Source of the DNA: Rhizobium phaseoli
Lineage (GTDB): Bacteria > Pseudomonadota > Alphaproteobacteria > Rhizobiales > Rhizobiaceae
NCBI RefSeq assembly: GCF_010668805.1
Contig: NZ_WUFT01000009.1
Coordinates: 235,797 to 299,796, forward strand
Direction: 5' to 3'
Length of the DNA: 64,000 nucleotides
Below the pieces are notes generated by a model. The model did not search any database, had not been told where the DNA came from, and was given only the letters and a program-made list of their open reading frames with translations. Position numbers and translations under genes: made by a program. Within the stretch, counting starts at the first letter, position 1. Every line of letters begins with the position of its first letter. Of this stretch, positions 48,640 through 60,482 are shown piece after piece.

Positions 48640-49497
48640 ACCTGCATCCTGGGGCGGTTGCGCAAGCTGACTTTCTTCTCGCTGGCTGAGGCCAATGCCG
48701 CTATTGGCACTTGATCGCATCAACGATCACCTCATGCGTCGATTGGGTGTTTACCCGGCGGCAAGTATTTGAACGTGTCGAACGTGCTGCGCTCGCTAGC
48801 CTCCCGGGTGAAACTACGAATTCGCCGAATGGCGTCTGCTCCGTGTCTCGACCGATTATCACGTCGAGTTCAAAAGCTTCTTCTATTCCGTCCCTCATGC
48901 CCTCATTCGCCAGCAGGTCGATCTTAGAGCAACGGCGCGCACCATCGAGATCTTTTACCGCGGCAAGCGCATCGCCGTCCATCAGCGCCGCTATGGCGGC
49001 TGTCGTCATGGAACCGACCCAGATCACATGCCCAGTTCCCACCGGCGATACGCTGAGTGGACACCAGATCGCTTTCGGCGCTGGGCCGCATCCATCGGTC
49101 AAAGCATGCCGCGAGGATTTCTCCGTTGCATACCACCGCGTTCCCCGGCTGTTCGCCACGCTCGCGCTTGCAAGGGGTGACGGGCGATACGGCAGAATCC
49201 CCAAATCTATCGCCAAGACCGACCTGCTGATCCTCGATGACTAGGGACCGGAAAAACTCAACGATGAACAGCGCCGCGATCTTCTCGAGATCATCGAAGA
49301 CCGCTACGAGCGTCGCTCGACGATCGTCACAAGCCAGGTGCCCCTGGATCGCTGGTGGGAAATTATTTCAAACCCAACGCCGCCGATGCGATACTGGATC
49401 GCCTCGTTCACAACGCCGAGGCATCGATCTCATTGGCGAAAGTATGCGCAAACAGCGTTCACCGATGGCGCTTGAAACACAGCAAAGCTTGACCTGA
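48640..49497 (+). pseudogene. IS21-family remnant: istA C-term joined to istB C-term
   Basis: Plus-strand frames give IstA blocks (LRKLTFFSLAEANAAI, INDHLMRRLG, DYHVEFKSFFYSVPHALIRQ, QVDLRATARTIEIFYRGKR, YAEWTPDRFRRWA). Just after these come IstB blocks (YHRVPRLFATLALARGDGRY, LLILDDxGPEKLNDEQRRDL, LEIIEDRYERRSTIVTSQVP, LDRWWEII). Several frameshifts, a stop in DD*GPEKL and the missing IstB N-terminus show an internally deleted, dead element. It is a different copy from that at 24-25 kb and runs in the opposite orientation. Confidence 0.85.
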
Positions 49498-49589
49498 CAC
49501 AAAACCCGATCCAAACATCAAACAGACCCAGGATCAGCCCGAAAAATAGCCGGCTTCAAATCGGAATCGGTGGCCGGTTTCATCGGAAT

Positions 49590-49948
49590 ACGCACCCAAT
49601 GCAACATCTGAAGATCGACCTGATCGGCTTGCTTAATGCCAACGAAGCGCATCGTCGGTCGCCTTGCAGCTTCTGCGATCGCCGCAGCATCGATGATGTC
49701 ATTCTTGTTCGATTTTGCGTAGACTTCACTGCGCCGGGATGATGCGGACGGAATGCCCCATCGTCTGCAACTTGGCGCAAGCCATTGGGAACCCGGACGG
49801 GATTCCATTCCGACAAGCGTTCTGTTCGCTCGTTCGAAGAACTGCAGTAGCGTCTCGCGCCGGAACTATCCAGGCCGACCACGTGGAAGAGGTTCTTTCC
49901 GATATCGATGCCGAAGACGGCGCATTGGCGCAGTTGGTTGCGATCCAT
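49590..49948 (-). pseudogene. IS110-family transposase remnant
   Basis: From an ATG at 49948 the minus strand reads MDRNQLRQCAVFGIDIGKNL then FHVVGLDSSGA. It is then frameshifted into ESRPGSQWLAPSCR and finally SNKNDIIDAAAIAEAARRPT, MRFVGIKQADQVDLQML. These are the DEDD-domain blocks of IS110. The rest is cut off where IS21-end-like DNA begins near 49580. It ends 200 bp before nodT. Confidence 0.85.
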
Positions 49949-50153
49949 AATTTCAGCCCTCCTTTGCCCACCTCCGTTATGCTCTCGGGAGACAGGGCGG
50001 ACCATCCCATTAGCTCTAAGCCCTGCTCGTAAGCGGGAGGTGGTGAAGGGCATGTGCCGCGATTGGACGACCTCCCGGCCGGCGCCAATACAACTCAGGC
50101 GCTGGCGCGCTAATGACTTGATCAGGTTAAACCATCCCGCATCCAGCGCTCGG

Positions 50154-51602
50154 CTATTGCGAATGTGCGGATTGGATGTTTGCATTTGCGGCTGCAACCG
50201 TCGAGGCCTCCCTGGGTGACGCGACTTTGGGAGCCGCAAAACCACCGCGGATTGCTACATTCAACCGCACGTGATCCTTGGCCAGTTGCTGGATCGCCGC
50301 AGCGAGGCTCGCCTGAGCGCTGGACACCTGCCTTTGCGCTTCGAGAACATCGAGGAGAGAAGAGGCGCCATCCGTGTACGAGGCCGTCGAAAGCTTCAGT
50401 GCTTCTTCGATCGTTTCTACTTGCCTGCGACGTGAGTTCTCTGTGTGAACGTCGCGTCGGACGGCTGTCAAAGCGTCCTCGACTTCCTGCACAGCTGTCA
50501 GGACGGTTAATTTCCAGCTTATGTAGGCTGCTGCGGCGTCCGATTTAGAAGTCTCCACGTTTGCCCGCAAACGGCCGCCGTCCAGAATTGGGAGGTCAAG
50601 GCTCGGCCCGAAGGACCATTTCAAGATACCCCCGTGACGGCCGCGCTGCTTGATATAGGAAGGGGTGATCGAGCCGGAGAGCGTTATCGCGGGGTAAAGC
50701 TGTGCTTCCGCCACGCCGATCTGTGCAGTCGCGGCGGCGAGATCCCGTTCAGCCTGGCGAATATCGAATCGATTGCGAATAAGATCGGCGGGAATGCCGG
50801 CATTGATCTTTCCGCGATAGACCGGCTGCCCTTCACTTTTCTGCAGTTGCTTGATCACTGTTTCCGACGGCAAAGCGAGGAGGGCCGCAATGTGATGCGC
50901 CGACACGCGAAAATTCAGTTCTAGCCTTGGTATTTCGGCAATCGTCGATCGGACAAGTCCTTCGGCTTGCAAGACATCCAGCCGGGAAGCCGCTCCCGCT
51001 TCGACTTGAAAATTCGTGAAATCGTAGGTCTCCTGGCGGGACTTCAGGTTCGCTCGGGAAATCGAGACGCGCTGCTGGTAGTACCGGGCGTCGATGTAGG
51101 AGGAAACAAGATCTTTGATTAGAGCTAGCTTTGCGGCGTCGACAGCCGCATGCGCAGAATCAAGAGAAGCCAGTGCGCTTTCAGTGCTGCGCCGGTACTG
51201 ACCGAATACGTCCAGCAGCCAGGTCAACGATAGTTGCACGCTGGAGATATTCTGTGTGCTCGTGACATCTCCCCCTTTGCCGATCTCGCCGCTTGTCGTG
51301 TGTGATGCCTTGGGAAGGCCCCCGGCGCCAGCGATGGTGACGTCCGCGGCGGCGGCATTAACCCTTTCGAGCGCCTGCTGAACACTGAGGTTCTCATCCA
51401 GGCCGGAGGCAACGTACTGGCTGAGCGTACGATCTGAAAACGAATCCCACCACGCCGACACCGCAACATCGCCGGCGCTCTGTTTTGCACCCTCGGAAAA
51501 CTTCTCCGGCAAAGGCGTTTCCGGCGGTGCATGGTCGGGCCCGAGCATGCAAGATGACAAAAGTAGCGGCAACACCGCAGCGGCCAGACGGAACGAATGC
51601 AA
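50154..51602 (-). CDS. nodT: NodT, outer membrane efflux lipoprotein
   Basis: The 482-residue protein has a lipoprotein signal (LAAAVLPLLLSSC) and two repeats of the TolC/OEP fold (ESALASLDSAHAAVDAAKLA, LIKDLVSSYIDARYYQQRVS, and DIRQAERDLAAATAQIGVAE). It belongs to RND-type outer membrane factors. In R. leguminosarum it is the last gene of nodFELMNT and may help export signals or flavonoids. The start is TTG at 51602, eight bases after GGAGG; no ATG fits the signal peptide. It is 167 bp after nodN. Confidence 0.93.
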   Translation of the reverse strand: MHSFRLAAAVLPLLLSSCMLGPDHAPPETPLPEKFSEGAKQSAGDVAVSAWWDSFSDRTLSQYVASGLDENLSVQQALERVNAAAADVTIAGAGGLPKASHTTSGEIGKGGDVTSTQNISSVQLSLTWLLDVFGQYRRSTESALASLDSAHAAVDAAKLALIKDLVSSYIDARYYQQRVSISRANLKSRQETYDFTNFQVEAGAASRLDVLQAEGLVRSTIAEIPRLELNFRVSAHHIAALLALPSETVIKQLQKSEGQPVYRGKINAGIPADLIRNRFDIRQAERDLAAATAQIGVAEAQLYPAITLSGSITPSYIKQRGRHGGILKWSFGPSLDLPILDGGRLRANVETSKSDAAAAYISWKLTVLTAVQEVEDALTAVRRDVHTENSRRRQVETIEEALKLSTASYTDGASSLLDVLEAQRQVSSAQASLAAAIQQLAKDHVRLNVAIRGGFAAPKVASPREASTVAAANANIQSAHSQ

Positions 51603-51769
51603 TCAATCAGCCTCCATTACAGCGAAATTCAACTCAAACCCGTTTCGCCTGCCCGAAGGATGATGCCAGCGCGCAATTGCCGACGCAGCAGATCGAGAAT
51701 TCCGGCGTGACACTACGAAATCGCGTGCAGCCAAAACAACAAGTCGACACCCGCTGGCGCGAGCTGGCG

Positions 51770-52255
51770 TCAAATCCCTTTAGGCCTGTCGTTCGGATCA
51801 AACTGAATGATAGTGATCCAATTAGCAGTGAGTGCCGGTCGGTTCTCGTTCTCGATCTCCACCGTAACCTCGTAGGTAGTCACCAGCATGCTTGCGCCGC
51901 GAAATTGACATTCAGAGAGAACGAAGCGACCGCGCACACGGCTGCCGGTCTTAACTGGTGACATGAAACGCACCCGGTCTAAGCCGTAGTTAAGGCCCAT
52001 GGTCTGCTCGCGGATCTTTGGCATGCCGCTGAAGTTCATCGCCGACAGAAGCGAGAGTGTCAGGAAGCCGTGAGCGATAGTGCCACCAAACGGGCTTTCG
52101 ACTGCCGCGCGTTCCGGGTGCACGTGGATGAATTGATGATCGTGTGTCGCATCGGCAAAGAGATCGATTGTAGTTTGATCGACGGTGATCCATTCGGATT
52201 TACCGAGCTCCTGGCCAATTCGCGACGGCACGTCGGCGAGCGAAAGTTCGTGCAT
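51770..52255 (-). CDS. nodN: NodN, MaoC-like hot-dog protein
   Basis: The 161-residue protein has the MaoC/R-hydratase motif DATHDHQFIHVHPERAA then GGTIAHGFLTLSLLS. NodN is needed for full nodulation and probably acts on an acyl intermediate of the Nod factor, but its reaction is not proven. It follows nodM by 77 bp. Confidence 0.93.
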   Translation of the reverse strand: MHELSLADVPSRIGQELGKSEWITVDQTTIDLFADATHDHQFIHVHPERAAVESPFGGTIAHGFLTLSLLSAMNFSGMPKIREQTMGLNYGLDRVRFMSPVKTGSRVRGRFVLSECQFRGASMLVTTYEVTVEIENENRPALTANWITIIQFDPNDRPKGI

Positions 52256-52332
52256 ACGACCTCACTTTTTTGATGTCTGATCAAGTCCTGGATTTTCCGG
52301 GAGGCGATTTGCGATCTAACCAATCGTCACAA

Positions 52333-54159
52333 TCATTCGACTGTGACCGATTTAGCTAGATTCCGCGGCTGGTCCACATCTGCCCCCATAACGACCGCGG
52401 TATGATACGCAAGAAGCTGCAGCGGCAGAGAGAAGATCATCGGCGCGATAATCTCCGCAACATCGGGTAATACGATAGTGTGCATGGTGGGAAGCTTTGA
52501 CATCGAAGCTCCCGTTTCGTCGGTGATCAGAATGATGCGGCCGCCGCGGGCGGCCACTTCCTGCATATTGGAGACAGTTTTATCGAAGAACCGATCATGT
52601 GGCGCGATGACAATGACTGGCATATTTTCATCGATCAGGGCGATCGGACCGTGTTTTAATTCTCCTGCCGCATAACCTTCAGCATGGATATAGGAAACCT
52701 CCTTGAGCTTCAGCGCACCTTCCATGGCCAATGGGAAACTCGTGCCGCGGCCGAGATAGAGCACGTCGCGGTAATGCGACAATTCCCGAGACAAGAGTTC
52801 GATCTCCGGCGTGATGTCGTTCAGCACCTGTCGCATAACGCCCGGCAAGGTCGCCAAACTTTGGACGAGCACCTGTTCCTCGTCGTCTGTGATCGTGCCC
52901 CGCGCCTTGCCTGCGCCGATGGCTAGCGCAGCGAGAACAGCAAGCTGGCAAGTGAATGCCTTGGTAGAAGCAACGCCGATCTCTGGCCCGGCGAGGATCG
53001 GAAAGATGGCATCTGCCTCGCGGGCCATAGTTGATTCTCGCGTATTGACGACAGCGCCTATTCTCAGACCATGTGCTTTGCAATAGCGCAGCGATGCAAG
53101 CGTGTCAGCCGTCTCACCAGATTGAGAGATGAAGAGCGCTGCCGACCGCGGCGACAACGGGATTTCTCGATAACGGAATTCAGAGGCGACATCAATTTCA
53201 ACGATTAAGCGTGCGTAGCGCTCGAACCAATATTTGCCAATTAGTCCCGCAAGATATGCCGTGCCGCAGGCGGAGATCGCGAGGCTCTCAACCCCGGCGA
53301 AATCGATGTCGGTTGAAGTCGTTGTGACATGACTATCGTTGACATTGATGTAGTGACCAAGAGCACGGGCGATGACCTCCGGTTGCTCGTAGATTTCCTT
53401 CTCCATAAAATGCGGGTGATTGCCCTTGCCGACCAGGTCTGCGGTAGCAAGCGATATGTGCCGTGGGCGCGTAACGACATTGCCTTCGATATCGAAAACC
53501 TGGACACTCGTTTTGCCTACAACAGCCCAATCGCCATCGTTCAGATATGTGATGTCATTCGTGAACGGAGCAAGAGCGATCGCGTCGGAGCCTAGAAACA
53601 TCTCACCATCGCCGTGGCCTATCACTAACGGTGGTCCATTGCGCGCCACCATTATGGTCGCGGGATCATCCTCAAACAGGATGGCAAGAGCGAAGGCGCC
53701 CTCGACGCACTTCAACATGGCATGCATTGCCTCAAGGCATCCCATGCCATCCCGGCGGAATTTTGTCAGGAGATGCGCAATCACCTCGGTGTCCGTGTCA
53801 GTCTGGAACTTGGCCCCTACCTCCGCCAATGCGTCCTTTAGCTTGGAGAAATTTTCGATGATGCCGTTATGAACAACGGCTACACCATCGGTAAAGTGCG
53901 GGTGAGCGTTGCATTCTGTCGGTGCGCCATGGGTCGCCCATCGTGTGTGGGCAATGCCGACAGTGCCGCTCAGGGGCGCTTCCTTCAATCTCGTTTTAAG
54001 GTTCCCGAGCTTGCCTTCCGCACGGCGCCGGTGCAATTCTCCTTCGAAGATCGTAGCAACGCCGGATGAATCATAGCCGCGATATTCCAGCCGCCCCAAG
54101 GCTTCGATCAGCCGCTCCGACACGGGCTTATGTCCCACTATGCCAACAATCCCACACAT
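52333..54159 (-). CDS. nodM: NodM, glucosamine-6-phosphate synthase
   Basis: The ATG at 54159 gives the mature N-terminal Cys (MCGIVGIVGHK) needed for the glutaminase domain. The protein has 608 residues, with the two SIS domains (SISACGTAYLAGL, SQSGETADTLASL, RGTSFPLAMEGALKLKEVSY) and the DQPRNLAKSVTVE tail. It makes GlcN-6-P from fructose-6-P and glutamine, the precursor of the chitin backbone. It duplicates housekeeping glmS for the nodulation demand. A nod box lies about 95 bp upstream. Confidence 0.97.
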   Translation of the reverse strand: MCGIVGIVGHKPVSERLIEALGRLEYRGYDSSGVATIFEGELHRRRAEGKLGNLKTRLKEAPLSGTVGIAHTRWATHGAPTECNAHPHFTDGVAVVHNGIIENFSKLKDALAEVGAKFQTDTDTEVIAHLLTKFRRDGMGCLEAMHAMLKCVEGAFALAILFEDDPATIMVARNGPPLVIGHGDGEMFLGSDAIALAPFTNDITYLNDGDWAVVGKTSVQVFDIEGNVVTRPRHISLATADLVGKGNHPHFMEKEIYEQPEVIARALGHYINVNDSHVTTTSTDIDFAGVESLAISACGTAYLAGLIGKYWFERYARLIVEIDVASEFRYREIPLSPRSAALFISQSGETADTLASLRYCKAHGLRIGAVVNTRESTMAREADAIFPILAGPEIGVASTKAFTCQLAVLAALAIGAGKARGTITDDEEQVLVQSLATLPGVMRQVLNDITPEIELLSRELSHYRDVLYLGRGTSFPLAMEGALKLKEVSYIHAEGYAAGELKHGPIALIDENMPVIVIAPHDRFFDKTVSNMQEVAARGGRIILITDETGASMSKLPTMHTIVLPDVAEIIAPMIFSLPLQLLAYHTAVVMGADVDQPRNLAKSVTVE

Positions 54160-54253
54160 GCTCGTCACCCATGTCCCAAGAGCCCCCGACAGGTAATCAG
54201 GAGGCGGACGCCGCTCGGCGCGTGTCCTCCAGCGCGTGCTAATAAATCCAAAC

Positions 54254-54302
54254 AGATTAGTAAAATTGATTGTTGGGATAGCTATCATCCACGATATGGA
54301 TG
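54254..54302 (-). promoter_or_regulatory. nod box of nodM
   Basis: On the minus strand the blocks CATCCATATCGTGGATGATA, GCTATCCCAACAATCAATTT and TACTAATCT match the nod box. It starts a nodMNT transcript separate from nodFEL. Confidence 0.92.
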
Positions 54303-54732
54303 TCGCCCACTCGGGTTGCGTCGATTAGACGCTGTAGGCAGCGCATGATGCCTTCTGCAAAGTGTCGACTGATAAGCTACGACCGGGGCGTGGGGCACCT
54401 GCCTCTGAAAATGTTCGCGCCAACAGGAATTGTTATTTGCCGACGACATGCCGCCAATTGTTTTTCATCGGCGCACGGGCTGAAAGGCAATTCGTTTTTC
54501 TGCAGGTGAAGCGGTATGTGTCTGCGGGCTGACCCTAAGGCGTAGTTGCCCCTTTGCATGCAAACATGATCACGAATCGGTCAGCAGGACTGCGCAGCCG
54601 CATTTGCAAAGAGGTTGGCGTCAGAGTGAAAGTGCCGACAGTTGGAACCGAAAGGGCCATGGCGGCCAGAAGTCCGTTCGCAGAAGCAAAGAAACCAGCC
54701 CTTTACCGCCGGATTTACCCCAAGGCCTGCTT
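54303..54732. other. Spacer between nodL and the nodM nod box
   Basis: About 430 bp with no gene that I can support. Small frames overlap the nodL 3' end only. No terminator was identified. Confidence 0.4.
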
Positions 54733-55305
54733 TTATGATTTCGGCAAGCGTCCACCAGCCTTGACCCGAGCTGGATTTCCCATGGCCGTGCTTCCTGCAG
54801 GAACATCTCGCGTGACCACACTACCAGCGCCAATGACAGCGTGATCGCCAATTGTCACGCCCGGGAGAATGATTGCTCCACCGCCAATCCAGGCGTGCCT
54901 GCCAATGCTGACAGGTCGTCCCAACTGCAGTCCAGCCTGGCGCTGCTCTGGATCATGTGGATGGTCCGCGGTGTAAATCTGCACAGCAGGGCCTATTGCG
55001 GTTCCGTCACCGATAGTTACCGCTGCCACGTCAAGAATGACGCAGTTGTAATTGATGTAAACCCAAGCTCCGATCCGGATGTTGAACCCGTAATCGCAGT
55101 GGAACGGAGGACGAATAACCGCTCCAAGCCCGACTGCTCCCAATCGTTCTAAAAGGAGCCCATTCCACCGCTCGGCGGAGTCGCCCAGCGTGTCATTATA
55201 CCGCTTCAACCAAGCCCCGGTGAGGAGCAACTCGGCTTGGATCTCGGGGTCCGCTGCGTTGTACATTTCGCCTGCTAGCATCTTCTCTTTTTGGCTGCGT
55301 GTCAT
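54733..55305 (-). CDS. nodL: NodL, Nod factor O-acetyltransferase
   Basis: The 190-residue protein belongs to the LacA/NodL/CysE left-handed beta-helix family. It has hexapeptide repeats (YGFNIRIGAWVYINYNCVIL, VTIGDGTAIGPAVQIYTADH, VSIGRHAWIGGGAIILPGVT) and the catalytic His in TADHPHD. It transfers acetyl to the 6-OH of the non-reducing glucosamine. It sits 591 bp from nodE, a wide gap for one operon. Confidence 0.95.
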   Translation of the reverse strand: MTRSQKEKMLAGEMYNAADPEIQAELLLTGAWLKRYNDTLGDSAERWNGLLLERLGAVGLGAVIRPPFHCDYGFNIRIGAWVYINYNCVILDVAAVTIGDGTAIGPAVQIYTADHPHDPEQRQAGLQLGRPVSIGRHAWIGGGAIILPGVTIGDHAVIGAGSVVTRDVPAGSTAMGNPARVKAGGRLPKS

Positions 55306-55896
55306 CGTATCTTCTCAGATCTTGTTCGTGGGGGTGGTCGGTGATTGCCGCTGGAATTCAACTAATAACGGCAGAGCTCACAGAGGAGTAAACAGCAATC
55401 TTTCCCCTTTGGCGGCCGGTTGAAGTCGTCTGCTCAAGCGAGGCAAATCCTGCACAAGGGGCTGACGGCACCAGCGACCTTGCGTTTCACCAGCTCGGGG
55501 AGGGCACAATCAGATGTGCGGATTCAACTTGGCAGGTTCCGTACACAGCGGCAAGCGCCCCAAAAACACCGGACCAGCGACTTTCGCGATCAAGCTGGCA
55601 CCTGGCGGGATATCGGGTGAAGGCAGAGGTGGAATCGAAAGCAACACTCCTTATTCGCGGGCAGAAAAGGTGAGGCCTAAACTTTGGTCGCCGGCGAGCC
55701 GCGTGAGAGCTCCCGGCGTCGAAAAATAGCGGGCTCCAGCTCCCCGCGACACGTGGTGAATTCGGTGTAGCGTGAGCTTTCAGATGCCTGAGTATCTGCG
55801 GAATTGCAGCGAAGCCTTGCTGAAGGGAATCGGCGGCGCCTGGTTCAGGCATTTGCTGCTGGCCCTACAAGGGGTTCAATCGTGACGGTCTTAACT
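55306..55896. other. 590-bp spacer between nodE and nodL
   Basis: This gap contains frames on both strands, but none has a clear start site or a family signature. I found no nod box, so nodL is either read through from nodF or uses an unseen promoter. The gap may be a decayed insertion. Confidence 0.4.
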
Positions 55897-57108
55897 TCAT
55901 GGCACCTGCTTGAACGCAAGGACAGCATTCATGCCGCCCATGGCGAAGGCGTTGCTCATGGCCACGCGCACCTTTCGCTCCCGGGGCACATTAGGGGTCA
56001 CATCCAGGTCACAATCGGGGTCTGGCTCGCGATAGTTGGCGGTGGGCGGCACGACACCCTCTTGGATCGCCATCACGCAGGCTATCATTTCGAGCGCACT
56101 TGCTGCCCCGAGGCAGTGCGCGTGAGTGGATTTGGTAGAAGAGATGGACATCGATCGAGCATGGTCACCAAAGACGCGCTTAATCGCCGTCGTTTCGATC
56201 TGATCGTTGGCCTTGGTGCCGGTGCCATGGGCGTTGAGGTAGTCTACATCCTCGGCATTTAAACTCGCATCAACAAGGCAGGCGCGCATCGCCGCCTCCG
56301 GCCCATGCACAGCTGGTGCAGCGATGTGGTAGGCATCGGCGGAAAGGCCGATGCCGGCGACCTCGGCAAGCATCGTTGCACCGCGGGCGGCGGCATGCTC
56401 ATAGCTTTCCAGCACGGCCATGCCCGCACCCTCGCCCAAAACTAGTCCTTTCCTGTCGGCCGAGAATGGCCGGCAAGTATCTGGAGCGAGTACGCGCATT
56501 GCTTCCCATGCCTTAAGCACGATCCACACGAGTGGCGCGTCGCTTCCTCCAGCTAGCATAACGTCCGCCCTACCGAGCTTGATCTGATCTACCGCTGAAG
56601 CGATCGCATGGTTGGCCGAGGCGCAGGCAGAGGTGGCACCGAAGACTGGCCCCCGCAGCCCGAGGTTCATGCTTACCTGACAGGCAGCCGCGCTAGGCAT
56701 TGCCTTTACCCCAGTGAATAGCTCAGTGCGAGTCGCGCCGCCCAATAGGAGGGTGCGGTAGGCCTTCTCGGTAGCGTCCCAGCCGCCAAAGCCAACGCCC
56801 ACTGTCGCGCCGAAACGGTGGGCATTTCCTTCATTGCACGAAAGGCCGGCCTGTAGCATGGCTTGTTTAGCTGCAAGCACGGCTAGCAGGCTGAAGCGGT
56901 CCATGGAGATGAGCTGTTTGCGATCAATGTCGTGTTGAGGCAGCACCTTGATCTCGGTCCCGATCATCCCCTTCAGCTCATGAATCTCTGAGTTTGAGAT
57001 CGGGCCGATGGCGGAGCGGCCTTCGCGCATCTCCGTCCAGATAGAGGAAGCATCGGTGCCCAGTCCGCACAGTCCGCCCAATCCGGTGATAACGACGCGC
57101 CTGTCCAT
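55897..57108 (-). CDS. nodE: NodE, beta-ketoacyl-ACP synthase
   Basis: The 403-residue protein has the KAS II catalytic triad: Cys in [13 protein letters not shown], and His in [11 protein letters not shown] and THAHCLGA. With NodF it builds the special unsaturated acyl chain that decides host range. Its ATG directly abuts the nodF stop, with AAGGAGG inside the nodF end, so the two are coupled. Full length. Confidence 0.97.
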
Positions 57109-57387
57109 TCAGACCTCCTTGGTGAGCAAGCCACGGACGGCTTCCACCACGTCGCCGATATTGTTGAGGTTCGACCAGGCATCGGCCGTATTCATCTCGA
57201 TCTTAATGCCGTAGAGCTGCTCCAGATCCCAAAGGACATCGGCCAAACCCAGCGAATCGATGCCAAGTGAAGTCAACTCAGTGTCAGTCGTTATTTCGCC
57301 GAGGGCTACGCTCGTTCTTTCGCCGTTTTCAGCTTTGACGAGCTTATTGATCGCACTGATAATTTCCAGTGTGAGTTGATCAGCCAT
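57109..57387 (-). CDS. nodF: NodF, nodulation acyl carrier protein
   Basis: The 92-residue protein has the acyl-carrier motif [15 protein letters not shown], with the phosphopantetheine-binding Ser near 45. It carries the multi-unsaturated acyl chain made with NodE. A nod box lies about 180 bp upstream. It is the first gene of the nodFEL group. Confidence 0.96.
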
Positions 57388-57563
57388 TTGTATTCCTCTC
57401 CATCATGCCTAATTTCGACAAGCCGACGGCCTTGCGAGAAGGCTCGATCTAATTGCTGCGAACATCGGAAGATGTTCCGGCTCGTCTGCGAAGTGACGAC
57501 AGAAACCAATAAAACTTACCGGAATCTCGCCGCGCGGCTGCCCTGCTATGGATCATATGGCAT

Positions 57564-57612
57564 CATTGGTAAAATTGATTGTGTGGATCAAAAGCATCCA
57601 CACTATGGATTG
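57564..57612 (-). promoter_or_regulatory. nod box of nodF
   Basis: The minus strand has ATCCATAGTGTGGATG, CTTTTGATCCACACAATCAA and TTTTACCAATG, a clear nod box. NodD should bind here and activate nodFE and possibly nodL. Confidence 0.92.
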
Positions 57613-58031
57613 TGGCTCGACATATTGCCGCGGCTAACTTCTCGCGCCGGCGCCGTTGCAAATCCTTAAGAACAAGTATTGCGGGATCGAAAGTAGAGCT
57701 TCGGCTACTATCCCGGGTCGGCGCGTTGCTCAATTTCGCGCAGAAGGCATGTGCGGAAGGTCGGGGAAGTCGCCGCAGCTGGATGCTGGTTTCCGCGATG
57801 GGCCGAACATAAGTTACAGGAATAAAGTTTTGAATCACTTTTGCATGAGGCCAGGGAAAGCATTACGAATCGCACCTTCTCAGATAGAAACGATCGCTCT
57901 CGGCAATAGCTTCGATTGCTAGCTGAGCTGAGGCGGCGGGGGGCCGCCTGTAACGTAATACCTCCTTTGGGAACACAGCCAATGCGTATGGATCTAATTA
58001 CTGGGGCTGTGAAATGAGCCGACGGTGCCGC
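57613..58031. other. Spacer between nodD and the nodF nod box
   Basis: About 420 bp with small frames on both strands and no recognised gene. One plus-strand frame (57656-57922) has a protein-like look but no start signal and no family I know. Confidence 0.4.
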
Positions 58032-59027
<996 letters not shown>

Positions 59028-59222
59028 TCACTTATAGAAAACCCGGAACTTGATCAATATCAGGACCAGGAACTAAAAAACGAAGCGCCGGGCAGGGGCC
59101 CGATTTGAGACTCTTACATCTCTTAACCGCTCGATTGCCTAACCGGCAATCCAACAAGTATGCGCAACAATATCGCGCAGCTCTGATCGTGGTTGGGCGA
59201 AGAAACAACTTGGAGCTTTTGC

Positions 59223-59813
59223 ATGTCTTCTGAAGTGCGATGGAAAATATGCTGGGAAAATGAGCTGGAAGCTTCCGACCACGCGGAACTCGCCGATTTT
59301 TTTTGCAAGACCTATGGGCCGACGGGAGCGTTCAATGCCAAGCCGTTCGAGACTGGCCGAAGCTGGGGTGGTGCGAGGCCCGAACGCCGCGCAATCGCAT
59401 ATGACTCGCACGGCGTCGCTAGCCACATGGGCTTGTTACGCCGCTTCATAAAAGTCGGTACGACTGAATTGCTTGTGGCCGAGCTAGGCCTGTACGGAGT
59501 GCGACCGGATCTAGAAGGATTAGGCATCGCTCACTCGGTCCGCGCTATGTTTCCGATTCTGCGCGAGTTGAGCGTTCCATTTGCTTTCGGAACAGTTCGC
59601 CACGCCATGCGGAATCATATGGAAAGATACTGCCGAGACGGTACCGCAAATATCATGACCGGGCTGCGTGTGCGCTCGACGCTTCCAGACGCGCATTCCG
59701 ACCTGCCAGCCACGCGCACTGAAGATGTCCTCGTATTGGTGGTTCCCGTCGACCGTCCAATGACTGAGTGGCCCGCGGGCTCGTTGATTGAACGAAACGG
59801 GTCGGAACTATGA
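59223..59813 (+). CDS. nodA: NodA, N-acyltransferase
   Basis: The ATG at 59223 follows TTGGAG and gives 196 residues, beginning [16 protein letters not shown]. It attaches the fatty acyl chain to the de-N-acetylated chitin oligomer. It overlaps nodB by 4 bp. Length and sequence are those of NodA. Confidence 0.97.
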   Translation: MSSEVRWKICWENELEASDHAELADFFCKTYGPTGAFNAKPFETGRSWGGARPERRAIAYDSHGVASHMGLLRRFIKVGTTELLVAELGLYGVRPDLEGLGIAHSVRAMFPILRELSVPFAFGTVRHAMRNHMERYCRDGTANIMTGLRVRSTLPDAHSDLPATRTEDVLVLVVPVDRPMTEWPAGSLIERNGSEL

Positions 59814-60460
59814 AGCGGCCCGCATATATGAGCGAAGTACCGGTCAATCACACAAGCGGCCAGGAAGCTCGCTGCGTTTACTTGACGTTCGACGACGGTC
59901 CTAATCCATTCTGCACGCCGCAAATCCTGGATGTTCTAGCTGAGCACCGCGTTCCGGCGACATTTTTTGCTATCGGCTCATACGTGAAGGATCACCCCGA
60001 ACTCATTCGGCGTCTTGTGGCGGAAGGTCATGATGTCGCCAATCATACCATGACGCATCCCGACCTCGCCACCTGCGATCCCAAGGATGTGAAACGTGAA
60101 ATAGACGAGGCGCATCAAGCTATTGTCTCGGCCTGTCCCCAAGCCTTGGTCCGGCACTTACGAGCGCCTTACGGGGTTTGGACTGAAGACGTCCTTTCAG
60201 CATCGGTGAGGGCTGGACTTGGAGCCGTTCACTGGTCGGCCGACCCTAGAGACTGGTCTTGCCCGGGCGTCGACGTGATCGTTGATGAGGTGCTTGCTGC
60301 TGCTCGGCCTGGGGCAATCGTGCTTTTGCACGACGGGTGTCCTCCCGATGAGGTGGAGCAATGCTCGCTTGCCGGACTCCGTGACCAGACGCTCATAGCA
60401 CTCTCTCGAATTATTCCGGCACTGCATAGCCGCGGATTCGAGATTCGTTCACTTCCCTGA
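59810..60460 (+). CDS. nodB: NodB, chitooligosaccharide deacetylase
   Basis: The 216-residue protein has the NodB-homology motifs TFDDGPNP (Asp28-Asp29) and HTMTH (His79, His83), which bind the metal. It removes the acetyl group from the non-reducing end of the chitin chain. It overlaps nodA by 4 bp and is 22 bp before nodC. Confidence 0.97.
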   Translation: MKRPAYMSEVPVNHTSGQEARCVYLTFDDGPNPFCTPQILDVLAEHRVPATFFAIGSYVKDHPELIRRLVAEGHDVANHTMTHPDLATCDPKDVKREIDEAHQAIVSACPQALVRHLRAPYGVWTEDVLSASVRAGLGAVHWSADPRDWSCPGVDVIVDEVLAAARPGAIVLLHDGCPPDEVEQCSLAGLRDQTLIALSRIIPALHSRGFEIRSLP

Positions 60461-60482
60461 AACACTGGACAAACGAGAAACC

